A DNA stretch of 64,000 nt from Leuctra nigra (GCA_934045905.1 OW203767.1:17797073-17861072); one strand, 5' to 3'; positions 24,411 to 37,856 are shown, counted from the stretch's first letter. Numbers and translations: made by a program. The notes: generated from the letters alone by a model not told the origin.

Positions 24411-24452
24411 ATTATATCTACATATATCTATTATATCTATATTATATCTACA
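24411..24452. repeat. TATATCTA-type low-complexity repeat
   Basis: Successive tatatcta, tctattatatc and atatctac words form a degenerate microsatellite. Confidence 0.8.
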
Positions 24453-24999
24453 TAAAAAGCTCCATAGTGTTCAACCATTTTGTTGTCGAGAAGAAAGCTC
24501 GATCATTCATGTGCACATGACGTCAAATTGGCCTTATATGAACTAAAATCTTATCTACCTATGTCCTAAAAAAGGAACCCATTTATTTAGATTCTACTCT
24601 CCCTTCTATCGCCTCCAAATTATGATTCGTTCCCGATATTCGCGCCAAAATTAAAATGCTGTAAACAGATTTCGTAGGATTTTCAATCATTCAATTTTTA
24701 AACGAAATTTAATTGTTTTCGCCTTTAAATCAGTAAATTAGAGCAGGCGGGAATTATTAAAAGTAGAAAATTCAAATTCAAATCCAAATTTAAATTTCAA
24801 ATTTTACTCCATATTTTAAAAAACCGCGCCGATGTTTCTCATAATCAAACTACAAGTAAACCTTATTGAGGGCAAATAAATACATAATTTTGGTCGGAGA
24901 CGAAGTCATCTACTCTACCCTAGCTTACTGTCAGTCCAGTCTCTTTAGGTACATTAATAAGTAAGTAGTTGCCGTCTTTCTGTACGCTCGCCTCGACTT

Positions 25000-25330
25000 A
25001 GCTCCGGTTGGTTTGTGTAACTCGGTACGTTCATGTTCAGTGATTTAATTATGACCAGAGGACGCTGCTAGCCTGACGCGAGTCTGGGGATATGGAGCAG
25101 AGGATTCGATTATGATTCCGTGAGCGTAATCGCTTCATATCTGTGCAACCAGAACGCTTGTTTGTGCATACGCGATCGCAGGGATTGATTTATGCCGAGG
25201 TAACACCCTGGGTGTATTGTGATGAGAGAGAAATTTCATTACGTTTAGTGGAAGTGAAATGGGGAATTATGCGCCGGAGATGAGGAATATAATACAGACT
25301 GTGTGGAGTGGACAATTCACATCGTAATTT
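25000..25330. promoter_or_regulatory. Candidate regulatory block with Hox/PBC-like site
   Basis: Unique sequence containing gattgatttatgccg at about 25183. TGATTTAT fits the TGATNNAT pattern bound by PBC/Hox pairs. Composition and lack of coding suggest cis-regulatory DNA. Conservation is not tested. Confidence 0.2.
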
Positions 25331-26249
25331 AATCTCCACTCTAGCTTGTTTAATGGAGGTTAATTTATTTTTAACTCGATCACCAACACCAAACCGAGCG
25401 GCCGATTAATTTGATATTTTCTGCAAGTTTCACCAATACATACTTTTGCTGTCGACAATCTTTCGGAATAAAAATAATAACGGCAGTTGCAATGGCTTGA
25501 GTTGACTAAACATTGAGCATTTTCATATTTTCCCTGACGCATTTCTAGTCAAATATTTGACCAAACAATATTTGCTCAGTCGATCGACTGTGGAAATTGA
25601 GCAACAAATGAACTAAATGGACCCTTGGAACGAACTTCAATCGCCCTGTTCAACGTTCTTACATCTTTAATGTTGCCAAAAGTGCACTTTAAAATTAGGA
25701 AACCACAACTGGTTGGGCTTTCATGCCTTGACGTAGCTTTCGGCGCCATTCTTGGTCCATTCTGTTACCATTTTCTCGTGATCTAGATGGTAGAAATCGA
25801 GTGTACGTTTACCTCGAGGCCTCTGACGAATTTCCTCGCTTGCCGATTCATTCGGAGAGTGTAAACCAATAAACTTAGATCGAGAGACCAAAGCGTGAAG
25901 AAGGAAAGCGGGAGATTGAATAGATTTTGATTTTTCTTCTATTCCTTCATTTTTCCAAACGTACATCTGAAAAGAATGAAGGAACCTCGGCAATGCAGAG
26001 ACGGAACTCTAAACTTAACAAAAACTCAGTTTTAGTGACGCGTTTAACATTCGCCATTAAGGTTTATTTAAATCCAGATATCCACAAGTCGTTTCAACTA
26101 GCCGTAAAATTTACCGATAACATTTTCAATGCCCAAAAGAAAACCGCCCTCCGTTTTCCGCTACAGAGCATAATCATTCTAATCATTACGTGTTCATCCT
26201 CTTTGAAGCAACTTTCGCGACGGAAATCCTGCAGTCTCCCAAAACCTCT

Positions 26250-26560
26250 TGTTTCGAACTAGCTCGCCGGTCCCCAGTTGCCAAAATGTGGCTCCGCTGT
26301 GTTTCTTGCTAAACGCTTTTGACCGAGAGCGCCGCGGCGCCGGATCTTATCGGATGATGAAGCGTCGCGACGTCGCTCGTTACGCTCGTCGCGCTGCGTT
26401 GAAAGCCGCCCCGCAGAGAGTGAATGCGTCGTGACGCCGACGAATAAACCTGGTGTGAAAGGACGGGGAGATATAAATGTGCGATGAATGAATCGGCAGG
26501 ATGAATTCAATGGGCTCTGCTCTCGTCGCTCGCGTCTTATACAAAGTAATATCTTTGAGA
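26250..26560. promoter_or_regulatory. CpG island-like block
   Basis: A high CpG density segment (gcgccgcggcgccggatctt and cgtcgcgacgtcgctcgtta). Frames are open on both strands, which is expected in stop-poor CpG-rich DNA. It could be a promoter region or a conserved regulatory element. No start exon was recognised. Confidence 0.3.
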
Positions 26561-28171
26561 GAGTGGATCTTGGCTGTGTTTGGGGGCTTAAGAGGATTAT
26601 GATGGGAATCGGGAGAGAAATGAATGTAGTCTCGACAACCAATCGCTGAGCTTGAATGGAATCTATCTAGTTCCATCTGTAACTAGTTCAAATACTGTGT
26701 TTTATCCATACTCGGTATTTACAATCTTCCGGTATTAGTCGAATAAACCTTTGAGTAACTAGCCAATTAAAGAGAATGAAATTCGGTTATTAGACAATTT
26801 ATTTCTAAACAGGGTTTCTAACTCCGAATTAATTGATTAGATTGGTCCTATTGCATGAAATAAATACAGACTTAAAAAATAAATGTAGAATTATCCTACC
26901 ACCGCCACCAAATGTAGTGATAGTAATTTATAAATCCTTTCACGTATGCTTGGAAATGTTACAAGTACTTTTTAATAGAAAACGCGTATACATGAAGTGA
27001 ATATACACATATTGTATATTGAAAATTTTGTTTCAAACAATCCTGCCTCTGACACCAAATGTATCGAGCAAAATTAAATAATTCTTGATAGCCACATAAA
27101 TTTCACGAAGTTGCTTTTGCGAAGCGTATAAAAAGTACAAAACAAGTGCGTTATTGAATATCGAATTGATGAAAAAGAACGTCTTCTGCCACCAAAAGTT
27201 GTGCGCATAATATGAATTTAACACTTGTATTCAGTCGGGCTCCTTTCTTCACGAGATCAGAACGTATGTGAAGACAACAAAAAAAACTGCGCACGGACGC
27301 GGCATACAGAACTCCTTTTTGTCGACCAGGGCGGTTGCTACTTGGCCATTTTCACAGCCACACAACTTTATTCGCCAGAGGAAGTAACTTTTTATGTGCT
27401 AAAGAAGACTACAAACATCCTCGAGAGCTGTTGAAGTTGTTGAAAAGGTTCGAAGTGTGAGCTATTACTGAAATGCCAATTTAAGCGTCTTATGTAGCAC
27501 AATGGAATTGACGCGTATACGAGACGGTTTCTTTTTGAGTTGCGTGCAGCGTAAGCGATTTCAACTTCTCTCGTGTGTTCTTGTTTCGCTTGAAACGTGA
27601 CTGGGGATCACTTTTCATTTGTTTGCGACAGAAGTAACATGTACAAGTGGCTTTGTGCTTGTTCAGCGCTAGAGGTCGTGCTAGAGGTGATGATGATGAT
27701 GGATTGAGGAATAATCTTTTCAACTCTACATTCATGTTTAATAGTATTGTTTTAGACTTGACTTTGACTTGAACGAATTGTAAAGTCAAAGGTGTAGTTG
27801 TTTACTGGGATTTTATGTTAAAATTGTTAACAGTAATGGTTTTAAGTACCTATTGGGTTAATTTATTTCTTCCACGCGAGTTTGATATTTATTTGTTGTA
27901 TAAAACCTACATTTTCGTATTTGTGCTGGACGCACGCACTACACGAAAAGTTTCAAAAGTTTCTATTTGAAAACTTCCTTTTCCTAAATAGGAAACATTC
28001 ACTTGAACTTCATTGAGTTTTCTTGTCTTGTGAGTTTTTTCGTTCTTTTTATCTCTATGATTAAGAATTTATACAATGAACAATTTAATGCCAATTAAAA
28101 AAATGAAATAGTTATTTGTCATGACAAAATTGTTTATTTATATTTAATCCAAGATAGGGAAAACTGAACCT
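26561..28171. other. Noncoding, nothing recognised
   Basis: No supported element. Confidence 0.35.
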
Positions 28172-28172
28172 A

Positions 28173-28202
28173 ACGCAATGCTACGCAATGCTACGCAATG
28201 CT
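28173..28202. repeat. Three tandem copies of a 10-mer
   Basis: acgcaatgct is repeated three times with a ten-base period. Confidence 0.9.
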
Positions 28203-29394
28203 TTTTCTTTTTGTAAAAAAAAAACTCTTGTAAACGCTCGAAAGGTATAATGCAATATTTTGTTTCGGTCATTATTTTTTCCACTCTCATAATCCCCCAG
28301 ATGTTGCCTTTAATATTTACCGTCAAAATATGTAAAAAAAGAAGTTGACAAATAGCCTCTCACGTAGGATTACCAGCTGATGAGCTGCTGCCCCTGTAGG
28401 TAGGCCGCACCCTCGACACTGGCGGAAAAGCGAATTTTCCTTATGGCAGTCATAATTCCCTCGACAATGTGACACGAACACTGCGCGGCCAATTCCCACC
28501 AGAGATAAGAAGAGAACTAACCTTTTCCACCCCCTCGAGGGAAATCCAGACAGAGTTTTCACAACACTTTTTAACAAATGTTTCGCCCTGGACCCAAAAT
28601 CTCACTATATTGTTAGCTATATAGATGGAAGGTATAGCCCGGATAGTGTAGAACAACGGCTGTTAGTGCAAAATGATAAGGGCTAATTAATCTTAACTTT
28701 TAAATGTCGCGTATATTTCGTGTATTAAATCGTGTATATTTGCAAAATGCAGGACAATACCCAAAAACTTTAATTTTACATACTATGCCCATGTTAGTGT
28801 AAATCGTTGAAATTTTACATTCTTTCTTGCCAAATATATACTTTGGCGGTAACATTAGACATTGCTTGAAACCCCTACCAAAATAGACAAATCGTATATT
28901 ACTATTTTGTTCTATTCAACATGAAATATTGGATGTATACCTATACTCTCTAATCGCGAGAGAAAGGGGATAAAATCTGCGTGCACTTGTCAAAAGTCCA
29001 CTATTAAGTGGACGCAATAAACCTTAATGGTTGCACCTTTTTGCTTCCAGCTGTACTTGGAGAGTTTAATGCTATTATAACTATAAATACCTCCACAAAG
29101 TAGCCATTTTGTGTCCCCCTTTTCTCGTGGTACCCAGATAATACCGTACAAAGTACTTAGTAACTCGTATATCTTTCCAAATTTCCCCACTTACATATCT
29201 GTGACACGCTATCCAAAATTACATCTGTACCAACAATATTCACCAACATTCGCTCTACAGCACTGGCCGATTTCTTACAATCTTCCTCCATTCTTCTGTT
29301 CTTTTGTATGGTTTGAGAAGCTGTCAGCCAGCATCATCATATATCTGTATATCGCCGTGCTATGGATGGAGCAATGCATTTGGGTCGATTGTTA
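28203..29394. other. Noncoding, nothing recognised
   Basis: AT-rich sequence. Short frames are without domains. Confidence 0.35.
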
Positions 29395-30245
29395 AAGCTG
29401 TTTAAAGGGGATGGACTACTCTGCAGCGGAGCCGGTAAGCCTATAGTACGGCCTCCGGGGAATTGGCTTTGCCCACCGCCCTGTCTGACAATTCGGCGAT
29501 AAATGCAAAATAAGATGCTTTTAAAACGAGAACACGATTTGGTTCTTACGTCGCTTTAGGTTTTTCTCGCTTTCTTGGGAGATAAGACTGAATGGGGGTG
29601 GTTTTAGTGAGATTTCTTCGATTCAGTTCTGGAAATAACACTTCGGACTTCAAATTGGTATCATTATCAGAGGATTTTTGTTAACTTAAAACTAGTCACT
29701 TGCGATTTTATTTCATTTTTTCAGTCCAACAAGTACATTTTCTTGTTTTAAAGCTGAACTGTAAGTCTGAAATAAAATTGATTGATGCTTGAACATAATG
29801 CATAATATTTTCTACCTCAATTTAAATAGGAAACTGTAGAATATTTATTTAAAAAATCACAGATTATAGGCATAGTTATAGGGCTTATCATACATTTTTG
29901 AAACGGCGCCAAAAATTGATTTCTCTTATCATTAAATAAAAAAAGTCCCACAAACTATGCATTACTCTTTAACTAAATCACCCACCTTGAAAACTAAACT
30001 TCTCCTTTTGAAAGCGCTCCCCAACCAACGCGTTCACCACAACGACGCTAAATTAATACAAAAGTGCCCTTAATCTAAGCTGTTCTAGCTATCTATCCCT
30101 CGCCGTAACTCCCACCGGAGCTGCAGTCTGTAATTCACATTAAATTCTACGATGCTTAATATCACCCCTATCGCGGGAAACGGCACTCCATTGCCGAGGT
30201 AACAAACCGTCACCCATCAAATGGCGGGGGTGAATTCAGTGTATG
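29395..30245. promoter_or_regulatory. Two short GC-richer unique blocks
   Basis: Blocks at about 29400-29520 (ggcctccggggaattggctt) and 30100-30240 (ccattgccgaggtaacaaac) stand out from AT-rich DNA and lack repeats or coding signal. Regulatory function is inferred from composition only. Confidence 0.15.
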
Positions 30246-32329
30246 AGGCGTGAGAGTATGAAATTAAGGAATTACAATGTTGATCCGTGCAATGAGACGG
30301 AACAGTTACCTTCTTTACCGACACGTGTGTAACAGTTAGAAAATGGAACTTGGCTGTTTTGAATTCTTCGATTTTTGCCGCTGTTGGTCGCGACAGTGGC
30401 GCAATCTGCGACATGACAATGGAATTAAGCAACACGTTTCTGATTGGTGGAGTTTTCGAACTTTTATGAATTTGAATAAATGAAATGGAAAACGAATGGT
30501 TCCTTGATTTTCCGACTACATTTACGGCGCGCTGCGGTTTGGAATGTTCGATTTCGTGTTTTTTTTAACTTTGAAGTTGGGGCTCTTTCCGTGTATGTTT
30601 AGACTCCATAATCGGCGTGTGAATGCATTAATGAACCTTGTTTTTTATACACTGGAAGTTTGGAGCGGATTTTGCCTGAAGCGAGGACGGTTTAAACATG
30701 CACATATGCATGATATGTGTTTACGGATTTGTTTACGGATGTTATTTTGTGAGTCCTTTATAAAGATCTGTCTTGTGCTTAGATTCGCTTTGGGTTCACG
30801 ACCAAAGTTTTAGAATTTATACAAAGTTTATACAACTTCAAGCGACGATTCTTTTTATAGCTTTTTTATGTGACCACTAATTTTAGAGCCGTTTTGTAAA
30901 ACACCAGGAAATTAATAACAATTTGTTGCCTTTTTATAAATTTCACAATAGTTAATTGGTTATCCCAACGTCATATTATGCTGTGTTCCTACTTCCTACA
31001 TACGGTTCAAACTTTTAATTGCATTTGTTAGCATTGTATTTCGTGCATTTTTAAATCATCCGTCATAAAATTTAAGAATAAAAATTGGATTATTATCTGC
31101 CAGAGGGTTTCAAAACATAAAATGCTAAATTCACATTCCAAAACACCCAGTCTACCGAAAAGATCACGATAGCGTCCAAACAATTAAAACTTCTTACATA
31201 AACTTAATATCTGACTCAAGTTTTAAGTTTCTAACAAGCCCTCGCTTTGAACCATGTAAACAAGATGTTTTGAAGTTATTAACATTATTAGTCGCTTTTC
31301 TTGTGCACAATACAAGGCACTAGGCAGAGAGTTACACAATACACATCACAATACCGCGATCGTCTGATATTTGCTCACTCAATGTACAGCCTCTGTTTGC
31401 ATGCTTTGTTGACATGTTAACTATTGTTCAACTTAGACAATGGGATCTTTGAATGATTGTAATTATTCCCAGATTAAATTCTCCCTCTAGATAACTATGT
31501 GTTTCATATAATATAATATAACTTTATTAATCAATAAACACAGTTGCTATGAAATGTTTCATCATAATAAAGCAGAGTATAGCAGATATTTATGTGATAA
31601 TGGAAATATCGGTATTTTCATTTAGTTTTAATAATAATGAGCTTACAGCCATTCTATTTTAAATATAATTGTTTATGAAAAGGCTTGCTTCGAACTGTTT
31701 ATCTAAATAATGTCCCAAACTGAAGCATTATGACATTTATTTCGTCCTTCATCTGTTGTGCATGAAAATTTGCTAAAAATCGCAATGAAACTGCAGGACA
31801 AAAAATTAATAAAACATCCCAATCTATTAATAACTTTGATTGTGCCGGTTTTAGGCGTAAAAGACTAAGATCTAAGATTGGAATACGAAGTACTTATATA
31901 GCTATAAAATGTTCTTAATTAACTGGTGCATACATGAGGTTCACGATCATGTTTATAAATTATTGGCAACATGTAAATGAGATTTGATTTTAATTATAAA
32001 ATCGCGTGATAACGTCGGTGTGCATTTCTTTTCATTTCTCTTGCGGTGTTTAATGCACGGTTCATATGAACCCAACAACAATACATTACGCGTTGTGAAG
32101 TTCTGGTTATAAATTTCCGTCTCGCCTACACGCTCACAGCCGTAAATTCATCTTCCGACATCTTCATGTCAAATTTTGAATAATTTCCCGTTATTCCGTG
32201 CTGCGCCTTCACAGAAAAAAACACTCACTGGACTCTCTTAATAACTTTCCTCAAACGAGAAACATGTTAAAAAAGATCCATGAAAATTCTCTTCTTTTTA
32301 CGTTCTACAATTTGAATGCTTTTAACCCA

Positions 32330-32560
32330 AGTTTCCCATCTTTACTATTCATCGAGTGACGGTTCGTTACCGACGCTCATAACAGTTGTCGTCGTAAAGG
32401 CGTCGTTTTAATCAGGCACGCATTGCACGCGACGCCTCCCTAAAGAGCACATTAAACTTATGGCGTCGCTTCGTGCGAGCATAAACTTATGTTCTACATA
32501 ACTCGGCGATAAATTAGCGCGGGCCCGCGTTATGTTTTCGAAATGGAACATAATTTTGTG
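32330..32560. promoter_or_regulatory. CpG-rich island with homeodomain-like AT cores
   Basis: CpG-rich sequence (cgacgcctccctaaagagca) is combined with cataaacttatg, itself close to palindromic, and cgataaattagcgcgggccc. It contains a 12-bp palindrome cgcgggcccgcg (32518-32529). The mix of CpG and ATAAA/ATTA cores resembles homeodomain-responsive enhancers. Function is inferred, not shown. Confidence 0.25.
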
Positions 32561-32592
32561 TGTGCAGTTTGCGATGGGGTTCAGGGTGGGGA

Positions 32593-32606
32593 GGGGGGGG
32601 GGGGGG
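32593..32606. repeat. G14 homopolymer
   Basis: Fourteen G directly after the CpG-rich island. Confidence 0.9.
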
Positions 32607-33255
32607 TTAGATTAAACGACATTAGGGAAGTTTCTGAACGGCTTGTGTGTGTATTCTACGGGAGATGTTTTAATTACCTCTGTTTCGAAACATGAGGCTG
32701 TAAATTGTGTGTTTGTGGATTTTGTGGCCAGCTGATGCATGACTGGGATAAATAGCGGTCGATGCATTGGTATTGTTTACTTTTGTGAGGAACATACTTT
32801 TTTCTTGCTGAAATCACGTACCAAATCGATGTCAACTTCTGGCGAGTTAAAAACTAATTCAAACTTATAGAAATACGTTCTAAACTGGGTCAAAATATAC
32901 TAGTCTCGGACTTCCAGAACTAAACTTGTAAACAAATGAAATTTGCTTACATTGTGACAGCTTGTCTAAAAATAGGAGACGTCAAAACTGAGAAACTACT
33001 TTTGAAAGGATCGTTCATTCCTCAGTGCTGCCACTCACTGTTATCACTTTCAGATAGCGTTTATTTTCTCTCCTGCCATTTAAATTTAATTTTATAAGTG
33101 ATTACTTCTTCTCCCACCTTTGTCCGCCTTATCTCTTATTCGTTTGTGTATTTTATCCCAGCTTTCTTCCATAATTCTGAAAATATAATTCTTTTTTCCT
33201 TCCTCTCGGTTTTTTAATTATAATTATGACTTCGTAATTTTCAAGCTAAAGACAG

Positions 33256-33275
33256 TTCACGCATTAATGCGTGAA
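33256..33275. repeat. 20-bp perfect palindrome
   Basis: ttcacgcattaatgcgtgaa is self-complementary and centred on ATTAAT. It could be a dimeric protein-binding site or coincidence. Confidence 0.8.
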
Positions 33276-35727
33276 TAAAGTTTGTTATTGTTGTCAATAA
33301 AGTAATTAAAAAATTTAATAAACAGAAAATATAATAACTTTAATAAAAGCGTCCATTATCTCTACACTATTCTGCCACTACCACACCTTTCCCTAAATTG
33401 TAGTATAGTGTAATTCTTGCCCCTTATAGCCAATGCCCCTCTTATCCCTTGACCTTTATGTCGTCCCTGCTTTCGGGTCCTTCACCTAATAACAGAACTA
33501 TTCGATTAAACATTCAACTCGAAAAAGAACTCCCGACTTTATTCGTTGAATAATATCTTGGAAGTGACTTTTCGACTGTCCCGTAGGCGGGTCATTACCT
33601 CCCCTACAAATGACTGTCATTGTTGTTTAATGTCCCTTCTTCTTGCCTCTGACGCCAGAAACTGGATTTAAAATGAGTTTCTTGTGGACGGAAGCTGTGA
33701 CTGTAACATTTCAGAAGATGAGAGTCCTCAGATAAGAAGTTGGTCGTTGGAATAAAATACAATTCTAATTTTTAAGCTTTGAATCGGGTTGAGTGAACCT
33801 TGTTTGGTTGGGGCGGGTGACGCCCCTAAAAACCCTTTGTGTATCCCTTCTGACACGTCTTATAAACAACAGGTCTGTAGACATCTACCAATAAACCTTG
33901 GAGGGTGAACAGATGCTACCTTCTCTTGTCAGGATTAATTATGTTAATTACTACCCAATTAATTCTGAATACAGTACGCTAGTAATATATTTTAAGTTTC
34001 AACAATACATATTTTGTATTTATTTTTTGTGCGTGCTTGGACGAAAATAAGGACGTACTTAAATATTATTTTTTTCTGGGATACAAAACCATGACAAAGA
34101 TTTCCCAGAAAGAAACAAAATTTGTCATCGAAGTAATTTAATATGTTCCAAATCTGTATTTTTGCGTCTGTAAACTGTCATATTCCTGACAAATCCTGAA
34201 GCAAACTTCCCATAAGGACTGTCTGTCAGATATTCCAAGATATTATTATATTTTCGTCTTCCACTTTTCTCGACAACAAACAAGGGGGAAAAATAAATTT
34301 GAATACTTTCTTCATTCCCTTCAACATCTTCTCATTCTCCCGTTTGTTCCTCTCAAAGAGAGATCTTAAAGTTTTCTTCCTGGGATGAAAACAACGTGTT
34401 GTGGTACAGCGGGAGGCTGGGAGGATCGAGATCTCATTTGGTAAATGGTTTGTGCGGTGAACCGTGGAAGCAGCCTCTCGCGGATGCGTATAGAGACCCT
34501 TGAATTATTTGGTTAATCACTTAAAAGTCCGAGAGAAATAACAAAACTCTGCGGAATGAAGATCTATACGGCATATAATCCTGTTATCCGTTTCAGACCA
34601 GGTTTACATGTTCATTCATTCCAAAATACACACTCTTTACATATTTATCGAATAATAAAATTCTGATTACATATTTATAAGGGTTGCAATCGAGCTATTT
34701 TTGTACCATAACGTTTAAAAGTCAGTGCATGGTTTTACAGTAAATACTTCTGACATTTGTAACAATCTTTACCTAGTCAAAACGCAGTTCAGAATTATTC
34801 AGAATGTTCCACACCCGTGATTGAAGAATCCCATTAATCGATATATATAGGTAATTAAAAAGAAGATCCTAGAAAAAACTGACGTACTCAATTAATTAGG
34901 CAAGTCATTACAGTGTGAAATATTCTAGATCATTACCCTACTAGGCGAGATGTAAATCAATCAATCAATCGATGAATGAAACAATTGTTTATCGTCTTAA
35001 ATTCCGTCCAGTCACGTGTGACATTCCCTGGTCTTTGTTCGCTTCTGCGCGTAGGTGATGGAACTTGCATCCAATCTGATCACTCTCAAACAACAACGCG
35101 TTCTTATCAAGCTGCGTTACTTAATTATTTCTTATGACTAAGAGGAACTCTATTGTCTGGAGAGTGGTTCTTTTCGATGCACACGTTTTTGTCAAGTGCT
35201 TCAGGTATTCGGTAATCTGTAGGATGTATGCGTGAATGGTTTTCAAGCCACATGGACATGCTAGGTGGATATCAATTCCAAATATTAAACCTAAAGATCA
35301 GTGTAACCAACACTGCGGTTGAACGGACTGAAAAACTAGATCTAGTCTGCGGTTACTTTGCTCTCTTATAAAATGGCTAATAGTTTCATTAGAATACTGC
35401 TTCTTGGAACTACGTCAAGGGTTCAAGGAATAACAAATTTATGACTTCCACTATTTTCCTTCTACTAACAGTGGAGTCCATTTAGTTGAAAATTACAGCT
35501 GTTTTGTGGCGAAGGAGCTCAAATTTCAGAACGTAAAGAAATGCCAACACCGATTTATGTCAAATAGAATGTTCAAATCATAACCTTCATAGCCCTTAGT
35601 GTCTATCGACTATAATAAATGATACTCTTATTAAATCTGATATGCCTTTCACGTATAGCTTCCTCTAACAAGTTCCACGCTTTATGTTCCTGAACGGCAA
35701 AGAATTCCGCGTCACAAAATTGCAAAT

Positions 35728-36027
35728 ATGTTCAACGAACCAAAACAAAAAGTCCATTTCTCCAGTCAACTAAGTGACTCCCTCACACCTCTCACACTGA
35801 TGAAAAATACTGCTAATCTATTATTCCCGTGTCGTCGTCGGCGTAATGCCGCCGTAATGCCGCGCAATGCCGCTGCTGTTCGCGTCATTGCCAACTGTTG
35901 CCGAGATAATGCCGGGCGACAACTTGCCTGGGATAATGTTTGTGCGGATGGCGGTTTGATGGAGAAACTTCCTCGGCAGCTTGTTTGCGAGCGACGGAGA
36001 CCGCAGAAGTCTATATGGGACCGATGA
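35728..36027 (+). other. CpG-rich block with (g)taatgccg repeats; open frame not supported as a gene
   Basis: The words gtaatgccgccgtaatgccg, gcgcaatgccgc and gataatgccgg form a degenerate repeat. A 99-codon plus frame crosses it, rich in Arg, Ala and Asn. The sequence lacks a recognisable domain and the frame probably reflects low stop density. Regulatory or repeat-derived DNA is as likely. Confidence 0.3.
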
Positions 36028-36699
36028 CTGCTGCTAGTGTCAACTAGTGGAGCAAGAAATCAGACAAATGGACCCGATTCGCTTTCAGTGCGTGAAGAAT
36101 GGAAAGAGTGTGGATCAAATTTCTGATTCTATTGCCAAGTGTTGTCGATCGGGTTTCTAAGTATATTTGATGTTGTCTGCATGCACCACTAAAACGTTTT
36201 AGCAGTTTAAAGTTTTATTACAAAATCTTTTTTTGCACTACCCAAAAGTTATTTTAAAAACTTTAATAGGTTACACGTTTTTACGTTTTCCCTAAACATT
36301 CTCTCGTAACCATAGACCATCCCACATGGCGCACATATTTTGAAATACCGTTTAAACTTTAGCCATAGGTTAAAATGCGAAGTATTGAACAAAGAGCAGA
36401 TATAAGTATTATGGATGTCAAACTACTCATTATCCCTTTGGTATTAGTGGACTCTATTCTAGATAGTGATTTTCATATAAGATCAAATGCCTTTAGTCGA
36501 TTTAATTTTAACTTTATTTCGAGGTAATCGAAAGTTATACATAGAGATAACTCACAATTTGTCATGCGAATAACCTTTCAAATACTTATTTTAAGTATCA
36601 ATTCCGAGCCAATCAGATTTTGGCAATTTCTCTTCATAAAAACGAGAATCTAGTCTGTAGAACTCTTCGATTTGGGTCTAGTTGTAGCAAGAACCAAAA

Positions 36700-36900
36700 T
36701 TGGTTTGTCTCACAAGATGAGATAAGATTCTCGCCGTGGTCCGCGGTCTGCGAGACAGCCTCCGATATCTTCATCAAACCCGCCGTGTTTCTTCGCGTGT
36801 ACATGCTGCCCCTGACCGCTAGACTGTCCCGCTCGACTCCTTACCATCGCGCAGTAATTTATTGCCTCCCCCTCCCCCACCCCCGCCCCACGGACTAAAG
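36700..36900. promoter_or_regulatory. GC-rich block upstream of a candidate exon
   Basis: CpG- and C-rich unique sequence ending in a ctccccctcccccaccccc tract about 60 bp before the next coding-like segment. Confidence 0.2.
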
Positions 36901-36956
36901 ACCAATTCCAGAGACATGAATGAATGCTGGCTCCATTCCTACATCGCTCACACAAG

Positions 36957-37157
36957 GAAATGTCTTTAAAGTCGGGGACATTTGTCACTGGCGAGGACTT
37001 CTTTATTCGACGCTTCAATTCAGATGGTTCTGTGGAGCTGGTTTTAGAAGTGGAAACAAGACAGTTTAGAGTGATGCATGTTTTGTACCGCCTTGCAAAT
37101 CCAGCCAAACGTAATTGCGGTTACTCTGACATTTTCTTAACTGATCTGTCCACCTTG
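36957..37157 (+). CDS. Candidate internal exon, unrecognised
   Basis: A frame from a possible acceptor (acatcgctcacacaag/GAAATG) to a possible donor (CACCTTG/GTAATG) is exactly 67 codons, so it would be phase-neutral. It reads EMSLKSGTFVTGEDFFIRRF and later SVELVLEVETRQFRVMHVLY, with a balanced amino-acid mix. I do not recognise the family. The acceptor tract is only moderately pyrimidine-rich, and the minus strand is also open across part of it. It could be a chance frame. Confidence 0.2.
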
Positions 37158-37159
37158 GT

Positions 37160-37780
37160 AATGCATTTATTTTCGTGTTTTAGTGAATTTATAATGCAAA
37201 TATGAAATAACTAATTGCTGTATTTTTTTAAAATTATACTTTGGTGTAAGCTAGGTGAAATTTTGAAACCTCATAAAAACTAGTTTCTTAAAATGTATAG
37301 AATTGAAAATTATATATTGGAGTTTAGTGAACAGTTTCAGATTTTATATGAAAATTACATTGGTGGCAGATACAGGATTTTGTTAAAAGTTCGTCCTGTT
37401 TCATTAACAGCTTAAAGTATTTATTTGTACAATTTAATTATCTTTATTAATGCAATCTTTGTCAGAGAAAAAACAGAGGAAGCTAATATTTATTTTTTAT
37501 TTATTAAAAATATAGTTTTCCTTGGTCCAAACCTCTTCAAAATCTTCAAATCTCATTATAATTTGCTTCTAAATAATTATAAAACTAGTTGGTGAGCTTG
37601 GCGACAAGTTTCATTTTTATCTGAATATTACATTGGTGTCAGAAACGGGATTTTGCTATGCCACTCCGTGAGCCAGACACAAATATGAATATATCATCCT
37701 CTCAGCCTGTCATAGTCAAATCACTCAGTAGAGAGTCTGCTATGACAAGAGAGACACAATCAACCATCCCCAGTAATCTG
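37160..37780. other. Noncoding, nothing recognised
   Basis: AT-rich sequence. A phrase close to attacattggtggcaga occurs near 37356 and again near 37627, suggesting an old local duplication. Confidence 0.35.
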
Positions 37781-37786
37781 AAGGAT

Positions 37787-37856
37787 CCGAAGGATCTGGG
37801 TTCGATTCCCAGTCGGGGTGCGGGTTTTTATTTCGCAGGTTACCTCCAAAACACCA
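37787..37856 (+). mobile_element. 5'-truncated tRNA-derived SINE fragment
   Basis: About 67 bp is identical to part of the element at 38054, from ccgaaggatctgggttcgat through the B box, the tcggggtgcgggttttta junction and the start of the body. The A box is missing. The two copies are about 300 bp apart in the same orientation, so either a local duplication or two insertions is possible. Confidence 0.8.

Larger units (their letters stand above)
30820..35700. other. 4.9-kb gene-free stretch lacking open frames of 60 codons
   Basis: No frame of 60 codons or more exists on either strand and no transposon end was recognised. It contains one CpG-rich island and a G14 run (listed separately). It looks like unique intronic or intergenic DNA that has accumulated few insertions. 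Confidence 0.5.

Noticed and set aside
26259..26642. 127-codon minus-strand open frame
   Set aside because: Lies in stop-poor CpG-rich DNA, with overlapping frames open on both strands.
36710..37108. 132-codon minus-strand open frame
   Set aside because: Antisense to CpG-rich DNA and to a better plus-strand candidate. No domain.
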